From: an uncultured Eubacteriales bacterium
GTDB lineage: Bacteria; Bacillota; Clostridia; Christensenellales; QAND01
Length of the DNA stretch: 25,302 nt
Direction: 5' to 3'
Assembly (NCBI GenBank): GCA_900546685.1
Contig: UREB01000004.1
Span: 1-25,302, forward strand
The notes below the pieces were generated by a model. It was not told the DNA's origin. It ran no database searches and saw only the letters and a program-made list of their open reading frames with translations. Made by a program: the position numbers and the translations under genes. Shown one piece after another: positions 1 to 7,387 of this stretch; position 1 is the stretch's first letter; every line of letters begins with the position of its first letter.

Positions 1-1
1 A

Positions 2-1174
2 GAGCTTGGGTTTGCGCTGTACGCCACGCGCGGTACCGCGGCGGTGATTCGCGAGGCCGGGATGCCGGTAGAGGTTGTAGAAAAAATCCACGAATCCGAG
101 CAAAATCCCTTAACGCTGCTGGAAAGCGGCAAGATCCAATATGTGATCTCCACTTCCAGCAAAGGGCGCATCCCCACTCGGGACAGCGTAAGGATCCGCC
201 GCAAAGCCGTAGAGCGCGATATCCCATGCCTTACGGCCATGGATACGGCCAGCGCCCTTTTGGACTGCCTGAAGAGCCGGTATTCCGAGGGAAGCACAGA
301 ATTGGTGGACATCAACCACCTGCGCAGCCAAAAGGAGACGCTGGAATTTGTGAAAATGCAGGGCTGCCGCAACGACTATATCTATTTCAACTGTTTTCAC
401 CAGACCATCAGCAACCCGGCGGGGCTGAGCGTGGAGCTGGCAGACCGCCATATCGGCATCGGCGGAGACGGCGTGGTGCTGATTTGCCCGTCTGAGGTGG
501 CGGATGCGAAGATGCGTATGTTCAACCGGGACGGCAGCGAGGGCAAAATGTGCGGGAACGCCATCCGGTGCGTGGCCAAATACCTGCATGACGAGGGCAT
601 TGTCAACAAGCTGGAAATGACGATTGAAACGCTCAGCGGCATCAAGACCGTACGGCTGTTGCAGTATAACGGACAGGTAAAGCGCGCACGGGTAGATATG
701 GGCCCGGCCCGCCTGGAAAGCGCAAAAGTACCGGTAAATTTGCCGGAGGAGCAAGTGATCGGAAGAAAGACAGAGGTGGCGGGCGGCGTCTATGAAATCA
801 CCTGCCTTTCGATGGGCAACCCGCACTGCGTGGTATTTTGCAGCCAGGTGGATACGCTGGATGTGGAGGAGATTGGCCCGAAGTTTGAGTTTGACCCGCT
901 GTTCCCTGAGCGCGTGAATGTGGAGTTTGTCAAGGTCTTGGCCCCCAACGTATTGAAAATGCGGGTATGGGAGCGTGGCAGCGGCGAGACCATGGCCTGC
1001 GGCACCGGCGCTTGCGCGGCGGCCGTGGCGGCTGTGGAGAACGGATATTGCGACAAGGATACGGACATTACGGTAAAGCTGCTGGGCGGCGAACTTATCA
1101 TTCGCTATACGGAACAAACCGTATACCTGACAGGCAATGCGGCGTTGATTTATAAGGGAACCGTACAACCATAA
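2..1174 (+). CDS. carB/dapF: CarB (C-terminal part) fused to diaminopimelate epimerase DapF; 5' truncated
   Basis: The reading frame is open to the left edge, so the N-terminal bulk of the protein lies outside the window. Counting from the GTG at 44, residues 1 to about 93 look like the regulatory MGS-like end of carbamoyl-phosphate synthase large subunit (pyrimidine/arginine synthesis), with STSSKGRIPTRDSVRIRRKA followed by CLTAMDTASALL. Without any stop, residues about 100-376 form a complete diaminopimelate epimerase, which converts L,L- to meso-diaminopimelate for lysine and peptidoglycan. The two catalytic cysteines are visible: Cys170 in GKMCGNAIRC and Cys319 in GETMACGTGACA. The DapF N-terminal motif reads KMQGCRNDY, where families usually have Gly before the Asn. 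DapF length is normal. The fusion is read directly from sequence; whether one polypeptide or also a separate DapF is made is uncertain, because AGGAG sits just ahead of the DapF boundary. Confidence 0.88.
   Translation, partial: ELGFALYATRGTAAVIREAGMPVEVVEKIHESEQNPLTLLESGKIQYVISTSSKGRIPTRDSVRIRRKAVERDIPCLTAMDTASALLDCLKSRYSEGSTELVDINHLRSQKETLEFVKMQGCRNDYIYFNCFHQTISNPAGLSVELADRHIGIGGDGVVLICPSEVADAKMRMFNRDGSEGKMCGNAIRCVAKYLHDEGIVNKLEMTIETLSGIKTVRLLQYNGQVKRARVDMGPARLESAKVPVNLPEEQVIGRKTEVAGGVYEITCLSMGNPHCVVFCSQVDTLDVEEIGPKFEFDPLFPERVNVEFVKVLAPNVLKMRVWERGSGETMACGTGACAAAVAAVENGYCDKDTDITVKLLGGELIIRYTEQTVYLTGNAALIYKGTVQP
333..352 (+). promoter_or_regulatory. Possible internal ribosome-binding site at the CarB/DapF junction
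   Basis: AGGAG at 333-337 lies inside the fused frame, 3 bases before CTG 341 and 12 bases before GTG 350. Both codons are in frame and coincide with the place where stand-alone DapF proteins start (LEFVKMQG). It could allow a separate DapF to be made, or be an evolutionary relic of the formerly separate gene. Chance occurrence inside coding sequence is possible. Confidence 0.3.
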
Positions 1175-1211
1175 CAGCGGGGTTCCCAGGGCAAGGGCCC
1201 AAAGAAAATGC

Positions 1212-1240
1212 TTGTGTTTAAGGCGGCTTACTGTTATAAT
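1212..1240 (+). promoter_or_regulatory. Sigma-A-type promoter of the aldolase gene
   Basis: TTGTGT at 1212-1217 and TATAAT at 1235-1240 are separated by 17 bases. The expected start of transcription, near 1247, falls within the first of two dyads. The leader to the start codon is then about 100 bases. Confidence 0.75.
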
Positions 1241-1259
1241 ATATACAGTTTTTGTATAT
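1241..1259. promoter_or_regulatory. Operator-like inverted repeat overlapping the transcription start
   Basis: ATATACA (1241-1247) and TGTATAT (1253-1259) form a perfect 7-bp inverted repeat with a 5-base centre, directly abutting the -10 box. Placement at +1 suits a repressor site. It could also fold as a weak RNA hairpin, but it is AT-rich. Confidence 0.5.
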
Positions 1260-1267
1260 CTTCTTTA

Positions 1268-1283
1268 TGTAAGGTGTCTTACA
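1268..1283. promoter_or_regulatory. Second operator-like inverted repeat in the aldolase leader
   Basis: TGTAAG (1268-1273), centre GTGT, CTTACA (1278-1283) is a perfect 6-bp dyad. Its centre lies about 25-26 bases from the centre of the dyad at 1241-1259. I do not recognise the regulator. Confidence 0.45.
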
Positions 1284-1345
1284 CAACCAAGATGAATTGT
1301 TTGATTTTTTTGAACCCTATAACATTTATATAAGGAGTGATTGTC

Positions 1346-2236
1346 ATGCTAGTGACCATGAAAGAAATCCTTGACCGCGCAAGCGCTGAAAACTACGGCG
1401 TTGCGGCCCCGAACGTCAACACCGAGCTGGATGCGCGCTGCGCTCTGGAAGCGGCGGAAGAGCTGAATGCTCCCATCATCTTGGATGTGGGCGGCACGGC
1501 CAACCCGGACATCGTATTCTACGGCAGCTTTTTGACCCGCTTGGCGGATGCTTCCTCCGTGCCGGTTGCGATCAACCTGGATCATGGCGGCAGCTATGAA
1601 GAAGTTATGTCTGCGCTGCGCGCCGGCTTTACCTCCGTCATGGTAGACCGTTCTGTTCTGCCCTATGAGGAAAACGTAAAGGAAGTTAGCGAAATTGTTA
1701 AGATTGCGCACGCCATGGGCGTAAGCGTAGAGGCCGAATTGGGCCATGTTGGCCAGGGCGACAACTATGCCGTAGACGGCAAGACCGCTTTGACCGATCC
1801 TGAAGAAGCGAAAAAATACATCGAAGAGACCGGCGTTGATATGCTGGCAGTTGCCATCGGCACGGCGCACGGCGCCTATGTCGGCACGCCGAAAATCCAC
1901 TTTGATCGCCTGCAAGAGATCAAAAAGGTAACCGGCAACTTCCCGCTGGTTCTGCACGGCGGCTCCGGATCCGGCGACGAGAACCTGCGCAAGGCCTGCC
2001 AGATGGGTATCAACAAGGTCAACGTTTGCAACGACCTGATGCGTGCTGCCTGCGATACCGTTACCGCAGCTGATTTGAGCGGCAACGGCGCATACGGCCT
2101 GTGGGGCCTGATCCAGAAGGGCTGGAAAGCTCGTCTGAAAGAGCTCATCGAAATATTCGGTGGCGTTGGCAAAGCCTGGAAGGTAGAGCCCAAAGGCATG
2201 CCCAAGACCGGCGAGACCAACCTGGAAGAGAAATAA
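1346..2236 (+). CDS. fba: Class II (zinc) fructose-bisphosphate / ketose-bisphosphate aldolase
   Basis: A 296-aa cytosolic TIM-barrel aldolase that would reversibly cleave fructose-1,6-bisphosphate, or a related ketose bisphosphate, in glycolysis/gluconeogenesis. Visible motifs are NLDHG with the catalytic Asp79 and zinc His80, EAELGHVG (129-136), GTAHG with His175 and LHGGSG with His204. The start is ATG 1346, 8 bases after AAGGAG (1332-1337); an earlier in-frame GTG at 1337 overlaps that ribosome-binding site and is unlikely. Length is normal. The substrate-loop motif reads NVCND where fructose-bisphosphate aldolases often have NVNTE/NIDTD-like residues, so exact substrate preference is open (tagatose-type aldolases are in the same family). 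The gene is monocistronic, with its own promoter, two dyads and a terminator. Confidence 0.9.
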   Translation: MLVTMKEILDRASAENYGVAAPNVNTELDARCALEAAEELNAPIILDVGGTANPDIVFYGSFLTRLADASSVPVAINLDHGGSYEEVMSALRAGFTSVMVDRSVLPYEENVKEVSEIVKIAHAMGVSVEAELGHVGQGDNYAVDGKTALTDPEEAKKYIEETGVDMLAVAIGTAHGAYVGTPKIHFDRLQEIKKVTGNFPLVLHGGSGSGDENLRKACQMGINKVNVCNDLMRAACDTVTAADLSGNGAYGLWGLIQKGWKARLKELIEIFGGVGKAWKVEPKGMPKTGETNLEEK

Positions 2237-2256
2237 GCCAGCCAAAGCGGCAAACA

Positions 2257-2290
2257 ACCGGCGTAGGAATTTCCTATGCCGGTTTTTATT
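2257..2290 (+). terminator. Rho-independent terminator after the aldolase gene
   Basis: The arm at 2257-2267 pairs with 2273-2283 with a single G-T wobble, followed by TTTTTATT. It lies 20 bases after the stop codon. Confidence 0.9.
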
Positions 2291-2317
2291 TACGGCCATG
2301 CAGGGCAAGGCTATAAT
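2289..2317 (+). promoter_or_regulatory. Likely promoter of the radical SAM-chorismate mutase-ppx-ppk operon
   Basis: TATAAT at 2312-2317 has TTTACG (2289-2294, four of six consensus bases) 17 bases upstream. It is 35 bases before the first start codon and immediately downstream of the aldolase terminator. Confidence 0.6.
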
Positions 2318-2352
2318 AGGCAGCAGAAAAGCAAGAAAGGGCGGAAAAGGGC

Positions 2353-4056
2353 ATGAAGATCGCACTGTGCTGCATCAACTCCAAATATGTGCACTCCTCT
2401 TTGGCACCATGGTATTTGGCCGCGGCCATGGAGGGGATAGAGACATGCGAAGTATCGGTGGTAGAAGGAACGATCAACCAAAGTGTGGAGGAGATTAGCC
2501 AAAAGATTTTACATAACTCACTCGAAGTGGCTGCATTTTGCTGCTATATTTGGAATATAGGCATGGTGCGGCAGGTGATACGCCGCCTAAAGGCACAGCG
2601 GCCCGGCCTTACGGTGGTGCTGGGCGGGCCGGAGGTAACATTCCGGCCGGCAGAGATCCTTTCTCAATGGCCGGAAGTGTCCTATGTGCTTTGCGGAGAA
2701 GGAGAGGAGAGCTTTCCTGCGCTGATGCAGGCCCTGGCGGAAAAGCGGACGCCGGCTGGGATTCCCGGGTTGGCAGCCAGAGATGAGCACGGCGCGGTTT
2801 CCCTGATGCCGGCCCAGCCTTTGCGCGCAGCGCCGCCAGACCCATACAGCCAAGCCTATATGGAGAGGCTCAAGGGCCGCATTGCCTATTTGGAAACCTC
2901 CCGGGGCTGTCCGTTTTCCTGCTCGTTTTGTTTATCTGGTGTGAAGGAAAAGGTACGGTTTTTTGAAATGGAGCGTGCCAAGGAAAACCTGGTGCGGCTG
3001 GCCAACAGCGGCGCCAAGACCATCAAGTTTATCGACCGCACCTTTAACTGCCATCCAGACAGGGCATACGAGCTGCTATCTTTCATTTTGGATCAGCGCG
3101 GACAGACCTTTCCTGAGGACGTGTGCTTTCATTTTGAGGTAGGCGCCGATTTGTTTCAGCCTCGCTTTTTGGCGCTTTTGGCCACGGCGCCGCCGGGATT
3201 GATCCAGATAGAAGCGGGGCTGCAAAGCTTTTGCGAGACAACGCTGGAGGCGGTGGATCGGAAAACCGATCTTACCGTGCTGACGGAAAACCTGCGGCAA
3301 TGCATCCGGCCGCACAACGTGCATGTGCATATCGATTTGATTGCAGGGCTGCCGTATGAGGATTATAAGACCTTTGCTGCGTCCTTCAACAGCGCGTTTG
3401 CGCTGCGGCCGCACATGCTGCAGCTGGGCTTTTTGAAGCTGCTGTACGGTTCGAAGCTTAGACGCCAGGCAGAAACGCGGGCGGATTTTGGCTACCAGTT
3501 CTCAGAGCTGGCGCCCTATGAGGTGCAGCAGACGCGATGGCTTTCGCCGGATGACCTGGCAAAGCTGCACGAAGTGGAGGATGCACTGGAGCGCATGTAT
3601 AACAGCGGGCGGTTTTTGCGGACGTTAGACTATCTTTTGCAAGCCACGGGATGGTCGCCGTTTGCCCTTTTTGAAGCCTTTGGGAGGTATGCGGCGGCAC
3701 AGGGGACGGCGTGCGTTTCGCTGGATCTCTACACCGAGTGGATCTGGTATTTTTTTGCCGGCCAGGAGGGCGTACAGGCAGAGCGGCTGCGCGACTGCCT
3801 GGTGATAGATCGATTGAGCTGCGACAACACGGGGCGCATTCCTCCCTTGCTGCGCAGAGAGGATAAAAGGCTAAAGCATGCAAAAGCCAAGGCCAGGCAG
3901 AAAAGGCCAGGGCAGGGGAAATTGGGGGTCGCCCTGCTGTATCAGCCGTTTCGCATCGCCGTGTTTGATTATACCAAGCGGGATGCCATGACAGGCCGGT
4001 ACGCCGTTGAGGTATTTTGCGATAAAGAAATAGAAAAGATGGGGAGATACGCATGA
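2353..4056 (+). CDS. B12-binding-domain radical SAM protein (DUF4080 type)
   Basis: A 567-aa protein. Residues 1 to about 135 resemble a cobalamin-binding-like Rossmann domain (VVLGGPEVTF and the LCGEGEESF turn). A radical SAM core follows, with the 4Fe-4S cysteine motif CxxxCxxC at Cys186, Cys190 and Cys193 (SRGCPFSCSFC). The C-terminal third matches the DUF4080 style of such proteins, as far as I can judge by eye. No characteristic His-based B12 lower-ligand motif is evident, which is common in this class. The reaction and substrate are unknown; relatives include methyltransferases and other modifying enzymes. It is the first gene of the operon, and its stop overlaps the chorismate mutase start by ATGA. 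The start is at ATG 2353, preceded by only a modest GAAAAGGG ribosome-binding site. Confidence 0.82.
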   Translation: MKIALCCINSKYVHSSLAPWYLAAAMEGIETCEVSVVEGTINQSVEEISQKILHNSLEVAAFCCYIWNIGMVRQVIRRLKAQRPGLTVVLGGPEVTFRPAEILSQWPEVSYVLCGEGEESFPALMQALAEKRTPAGIPGLAARDEHGAVSLMPAQPLRAAPPDPYSQAYMERLKGRIAYLETSRGCPFSCSFCLSGVKEKVRFFEMERAKENLVRLANSGAKTIKFIDRTFNCHPDRAYELLSFILDQRGQTFPEDVCFHFEVGADLFQPRFLALLATAPPGLIQIEAGLQSFCETTLEAVDRKTDLTVLTENLRQCIRPHNVHVHIDLIAGLPYEDYKTFAASFNSAFALRPHMLQLGFLKLLYGSKLRRQAETRADFGYQFSELAPYEVQQTRWLSPDDLAKLHEVEDALERMYNSGRFLRTLDYLLQATGWSPFALFEAFGRYAAAQGTACVSLDLYTEWIWYFFAGQEGVQAERLRDCLVIDRLSCDNTGRIPPLLRREDKRLKHAKAKARQKRPGQGKLGVALLYQPFRIAVFDYTKRDAMTGRYAVEVFCDKEIEKMGRYA

Positions 4057-4325
4057 ATCAACTAGAGCAAGCAAGGATAGAGATCAACAAAATCGATGAG
4101 CAGATGGCGGTGCTGTTTGAGCGCCGTATGCAGGCGGCAGAACAGGTGGCGGCCTACAAAAAGCAGCAGGGCCTGCCTATTTTTGATAAAGCCAGGGAGC
4201 AGGCGGTGATCGAAAAAAACCTGTCGCGCATCCAAAACCAGGCATACTGCCCTTATTACCAGGCGTTTTTACAGCATTTGATGGATCTTTCCAAGGAATA
4301 TCAGGCGACGCTTTTGAATGCATAA
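4053..4325 (+). CDS. Chorismate mutase, AroQ class (monofunctional)
   Basis: A 90-aa all-helical enzyme converting chorismate to prephenate, the step shared by Phe and Tyr synthesis. The active-site residues known from the E. coli P-protein mutase domain can be placed: Arg8, Arg25, Lys36, Asp45, Arg48, Glu49, Ser80 and Gln84, in the expected pattern (AR..I..ID..., ERM, YKK, D..RE, LSKEYQ). It has no fused dehydratase, DAHP synthase or ACT domain. It starts in a 4-base ATGA overlap with the radical SAM gene. It is the only chorismate mutase in the window and lies outside the aromatic operon at 8.8-15.9 kb. Confidence 0.92.
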   Translation: MNQLEQARIEINKIDEQMAVLFERRMQAAEQVAAYKKQQGLPIFDKAREQAVIEKNLSRIQNQAYCPYYQAFLQHLMDLSKEYQATLLNA

Positions 4326-4337
4326 GGAGGCTTTTCG

Positions 4338-5231
4338 ATGGTTGCGGTGATAGATATCGGATCCAACAGCATCCGGATGAGCCTCTATGAAAGGCAGGGA
4401 CAGGACATCAAACGCCTGCTGCACCAAAAGCAAATGACGGGATTGATCGGCTATGTTGAGGATGGTGTGATGCCGAAAGAAGGCTTGGAAGTTGTTTGCA
4501 GCGTGCTGGCAGATTTTGAAAAAATTCTAAACAATCTGCATGTGGAAAAAGCAGCCGTGTTTTCCACGGCTTCCTTGCGCAACATAGAAAACACCGAGGA
4601 GGCCGTGCGGTATATTGAAAAGCAGACCGGCATAAAAGTGGATGTAATTTCCGGCGAAGAAGAGGCCATGCTGGATTTTGTGGGCGTAACCAGCCTATTA
4701 AAGCAGGATTCAGGCTTGGTGGTGGATATTGGCGGAGGAAGCACGGAGCTGGTGGCTTTCGAAAAGCGCAGGGCCCAGCGGGCGGTAAGCTTGCCGATGG
4801 GGTCCCTGAACATCTACAAAAAGTTTGTAGATGATATTCTGCCGACGCAGAAAGAACAGCGGCAGATCAAGGATTATGTACAGACGAAAATCAACGAAAT
4901 GAAGGACTGGCAGGGAACCCGGGCCAAAACGATCTGCGGCGTAGGCGGTACGCTACGCGCTGCGGGGCGGCTTAATCAAAAGATTTTAGGACAGGAGGAA
5001 AGCTCGATCCGCGCGGAGGATATCAAGGAAATCCTGAAAAAGCTGGAAAAGGACGCCAAAAAGTATTTGCTGCGCATCGTGCCGGAGCGCATCCATACCA
5101 TGATTCCGGGGCTGATGATCCTGGAGGGTGTGATAGAGTGTTTTGGCTGCAAGCGCATTGAAATCAGCCGGTATGGCGTGCGGGAGGGCTACCTGTTTGA
5201 AAATGTACTCAGGAGAGAGAAGGATACATGA
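4338..5231 (+). CDS. ppx: Ppx/GppA-family exopolyphosphatase or pppGpp phosphatase
   Basis: A 297-aa member of the ASKHA phosphotransferase fold. Phosphate-binding loop 1 is DIGSNSIR (6-13), loop 2 is DIGGGSTEL (130-138), and the acidic motif ISGEEEA (104-110) carries the likely catalytic Glu. Members remove terminal phosphate from polyphosphate and/or hydrolyse pppGpp; the short form lacks the C-terminal HD-like extension of E. coli Ppx. An excellent AAGGAGG at 4324-4330 precedes ATG 4338. The neighbouring ppk, overlapped by ATGA, argues for a polyphosphate role, so the operon would encode both synthesis and breakdown of the polymer. Confidence 0.9.
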   Translation: MVAVIDIGSNSIRMSLYERQGQDIKRLLHQKQMTGLIGYVEDGVMPKEGLEVVCSVLADFEKILNNLHVEKAAVFSTASLRNIENTEEAVRYIEKQTGIKVDVISGEEEAMLDFVGVTSLLKQDSGLVVDIGGGSTELVAFEKRRAQRAVSLPMGSLNIYKKFVDDILPTQKEQRQIKDYVQTKINEMKDWQGTRAKTICGVGGTLRAAGRLNQKILGQEESSIRAEDIKEILKKLEKDAKKYLLRIVPERIHTMIPGLMILEGVIECFGCKRIEISRYGVREGYLFENVLRREKDT

Positions 5232-7333
5232 CGCACAAACAGTATGATTATACCTATACGCAGGATAGGGAGCTTTCTTGGCTAAGGTTTGACCACCGGG
5301 TGTTGGAGGAGGCCATGGATCCGAATACGCCGCTGATGGAGCGCATGAAATTTATGGCCATCTTTACGAGCAATTTGAATGAGTTTTTTATGATCCGTGT
5401 GGGCAGTCTCTATGATCTGTCCTTGCTGCCCCAAGAGCATAGGGACAACAAGACAGGGTGGACGCCGCATCAGCAGCTGAGCAACATCTTTGAGGCTGTG
5501 CGTCCGCTGTATGCTGAGCGCGATGGTGTGTACCATCAGCTGGAGGCAGAATTGTCTGCCAGCGGCGTGGTGCATGTGCCTTTTAATGCGCTGACAGAAA
5601 AGGAGAAAAAGTTTATCCGCAACTATATGGAATCGGTGGTGGGGCCGGTGCTGTCCCCACAGATTGTGGATATTCACCATCCCTTTCCGCACCTGATCAA
5701 TAAGGCGCTGTATTATATTTTGCAGCTCCGGGAGGAGAAGAAAAAGCTTTTTGGCATATTGCCCATCCCGACCCAGCTGCCGCGTGTGATAAAGCTGCCG
5801 GGGCGTATGCGGTATATTCTGCTGGAAGAGGTGATCCATCCGTATCTGGATGATATCCTGGATATGTATAAGGTGGAGGAAAGCGTGCTGGTAGCGGTGA
5901 CGCGCAATGCGGACATCAGCCCGGAGGATGAAGGGGTGGATGTGGAAGAGGATTTCCGCCGCCAAATGAAAAAGGCGCTGAAAAAGCGGGCGCGTCTGCA
6001 CCCAGTGCGTCTGGAAGTGCAGGGCGGGCTAGAAGCCGGGCTAAGGAAGTTCCTATGCGAGAAGCTGGATATTCAGCAGGAACAGATCTTTACCAGCAGC
6101 GCGCCGCTGGATCTCTCGTATGTATATGCGCTGGGCGATGTATTTCCCCAGATGGAAAAGGAACTGTTTTATCCTAAATTTACCCCCAAATATCCAGGGG
6201 ATCTGGTGCGCGATGAGAGCATGATTCGTCAGGTGCAGAAAAAGGATGTGCTGCTGTTTTATCCTTATCAATCAATGGAGCCGTTTTTGCAGCTGGTAAA
6301 GCAGGCTTCGGAGGATCCTCATGTGCTTTCCATCAAAATCACGATTTATCGGCTGGCCAAGCAATCCAGGCTGGCGGAGTATCTAGTGGCCGCAGCGGAG
6401 CGCGGCAAAGAGGTTACCGTGCTGATGGAGCTAAAAGCGCGCTTTGATGAGCAAAACAACATAAACTATGCCGAGATGCTGGAGGATGCTGGGTGTACGT
6501 TGCTGTATGGATTTGAAAAATACAAGGTCCACTCCAAGATCCTGTTGATTACCCGCCGCGTGAAAAACAAGATCCAGTTCATCACCCAGGTGGGCACGGG
6601 CAACTATAATGAAAAGACCGCCAAGCTGTATACGGATTTTTCCCTGATGACGGCGAATCAGGAGATTGGGGAGGATGCGGACGCATTTTTCAAAAATATG
6701 GCGATGGGAAACCTAAACGGAACATACCGGCATCTTTTGGCTGCGCCCCATGCGCTGAAACCGACGCTGCTGCAATGCATCGACCATGAGATCATCAAGC
6801 AGCAGAACGGGCGGCAGGGATACATTGCCATGAAAATGAATTCGCTTACAGACCGGGCGCTTATCGATAAGCTGGCGGAGGCCTCGCAGGCGGGCGTTAA
6901 AATCAAGCTGCTGATCCGCGGGATCTGCTGTCTGGTACCGGGCATTGCAGGCAAAACGGAGAACATCACGGTACACAGCATCGTGGGTAGGTTTTTGGAG
7001 CATGCCCGCGTGTATTGCTTTGGTACGGGGGAGGACCAGAGGCTGTATATTTCCTCGGCGGATTTGATGACGCGCAATATGGAAAAACGCGTGGAAATTG
7101 CCTGCCCTGTGCTGGATGGCAGGTTGCGAAAGCGCATTGGTTTAATGATGGATTTTATGCTCAAGGACAATGTGAAAGCAAGGGAACTGCACAGCGATGG
7201 ACGGTATAGCCGCATGGAAGGGGAAGCGGAGCACATAGATAGCCAGGCTTCCTTTATGGCGCTGGCACAGCGCGAAGAGAAAAAACCGCCGCTGAATCGT
7301 ATGCTGACACGCTGGAAATTCTGGCGGCGGTAA
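5228..7333 (+). CDS. ppk1: Polyphosphate kinase 1
   Basis: A 701-aa enzyme that reversibly polymerises the ATP gamma-phosphate into polyphosphate. The order is the usual N domain (RELSWLRFDHRVLEEA from residue 14), an H domain, then two phospholipase-D-like catalytic domains. The autophosphorylated histidine lies in KYKVHSKILL (His435) and the second catalytic histidine in VGRFLEHARVYCF (His592), both at the same numbers as the E. coli enzyme. GTGNYNEKTA and SADLMTRNMEKRVE are also present. Length is typical. The start overlaps the ppx stop by ATGA, consistent with translational coupling, and the gene ends the operon just before a shared terminator. Confidence 0.96.
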   Translation: MTHKQYDYTYTQDRELSWLRFDHRVLEEAMDPNTPLMERMKFMAIFTSNLNEFFMIRVGSLYDLSLLPQEHRDNKTGWTPHQQLSNIFEAVRPLYAERDGVYHQLEAELSASGVVHVPFNALTEKEKKFIRNYMESVVGPVLSPQIVDIHHPFPHLINKALYYILQLREEKKKLFGILPIPTQLPRVIKLPGRMRYILLEEVIHPYLDDILDMYKVEESVLVAVTRNADISPEDEGVDVEEDFRRQMKKALKKRARLHPVRLEVQGGLEAGLRKFLCEKLDIQQEQIFTSSAPLDLSYVYALGDVFPQMEKELFYPKFTPKYPGDLVRDESMIRQVQKKDVLLFYPYQSMEPFLQLVKQASEDPHVLSIKITIYRLAKQSRLAEYLVAAAERGKEVTVLMELKARFDEQNNINYAEMLEDAGCTLLYGFEKYKVHSKILLITRRVKNKIQFITQVGTGNYNEKTAKLYTDFSLMTANQEIGEDADAFFKNMAMGNLNGTYRHLLAAPHALKPTLLQCIDHEIIKQQNGRQGYIAMKMNSLTDRALIDKLAEASQAGVKIKLLIRGICCLVPGIAGKTENITVHSIVGRFLEHARVYCFGTGEDQRLYISSADLMTRNMEKRVEIACPVLDGRLRKRIGLMMDFMLKDNVKARELHSDGRYSRMEGEAEHIDSQASFMALAQREEKKPPLNRMLTRWKFWRR

Positions 7334-7350
7334 GGCGCTGCCAGAATAAG

Positions 7351-7380
7351 AAAAAGCCCGGAATTTTCCGGGCTTTTTTG
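7351..7380. terminator. Bidirectional terminator between ppk and the L,D-transpeptidase gene
   Basis: GCCCGGAA (7356-7363) pairs with TTCCGGGC (7366-7373), flanked by A5 on the left and T6 on the right. It can terminate the plus-strand ppk operon and the converging minus-strand gene. Confidence 0.92.
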
Positions 7381-7387
7381 TACCGTA

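Noticed and set aside
110..1168. Long minus-strand frame opposite carB-dapF
   Set aside because: It is a shadow of the well-supported plus-strand gene, with no ribosome-binding site and no family features.
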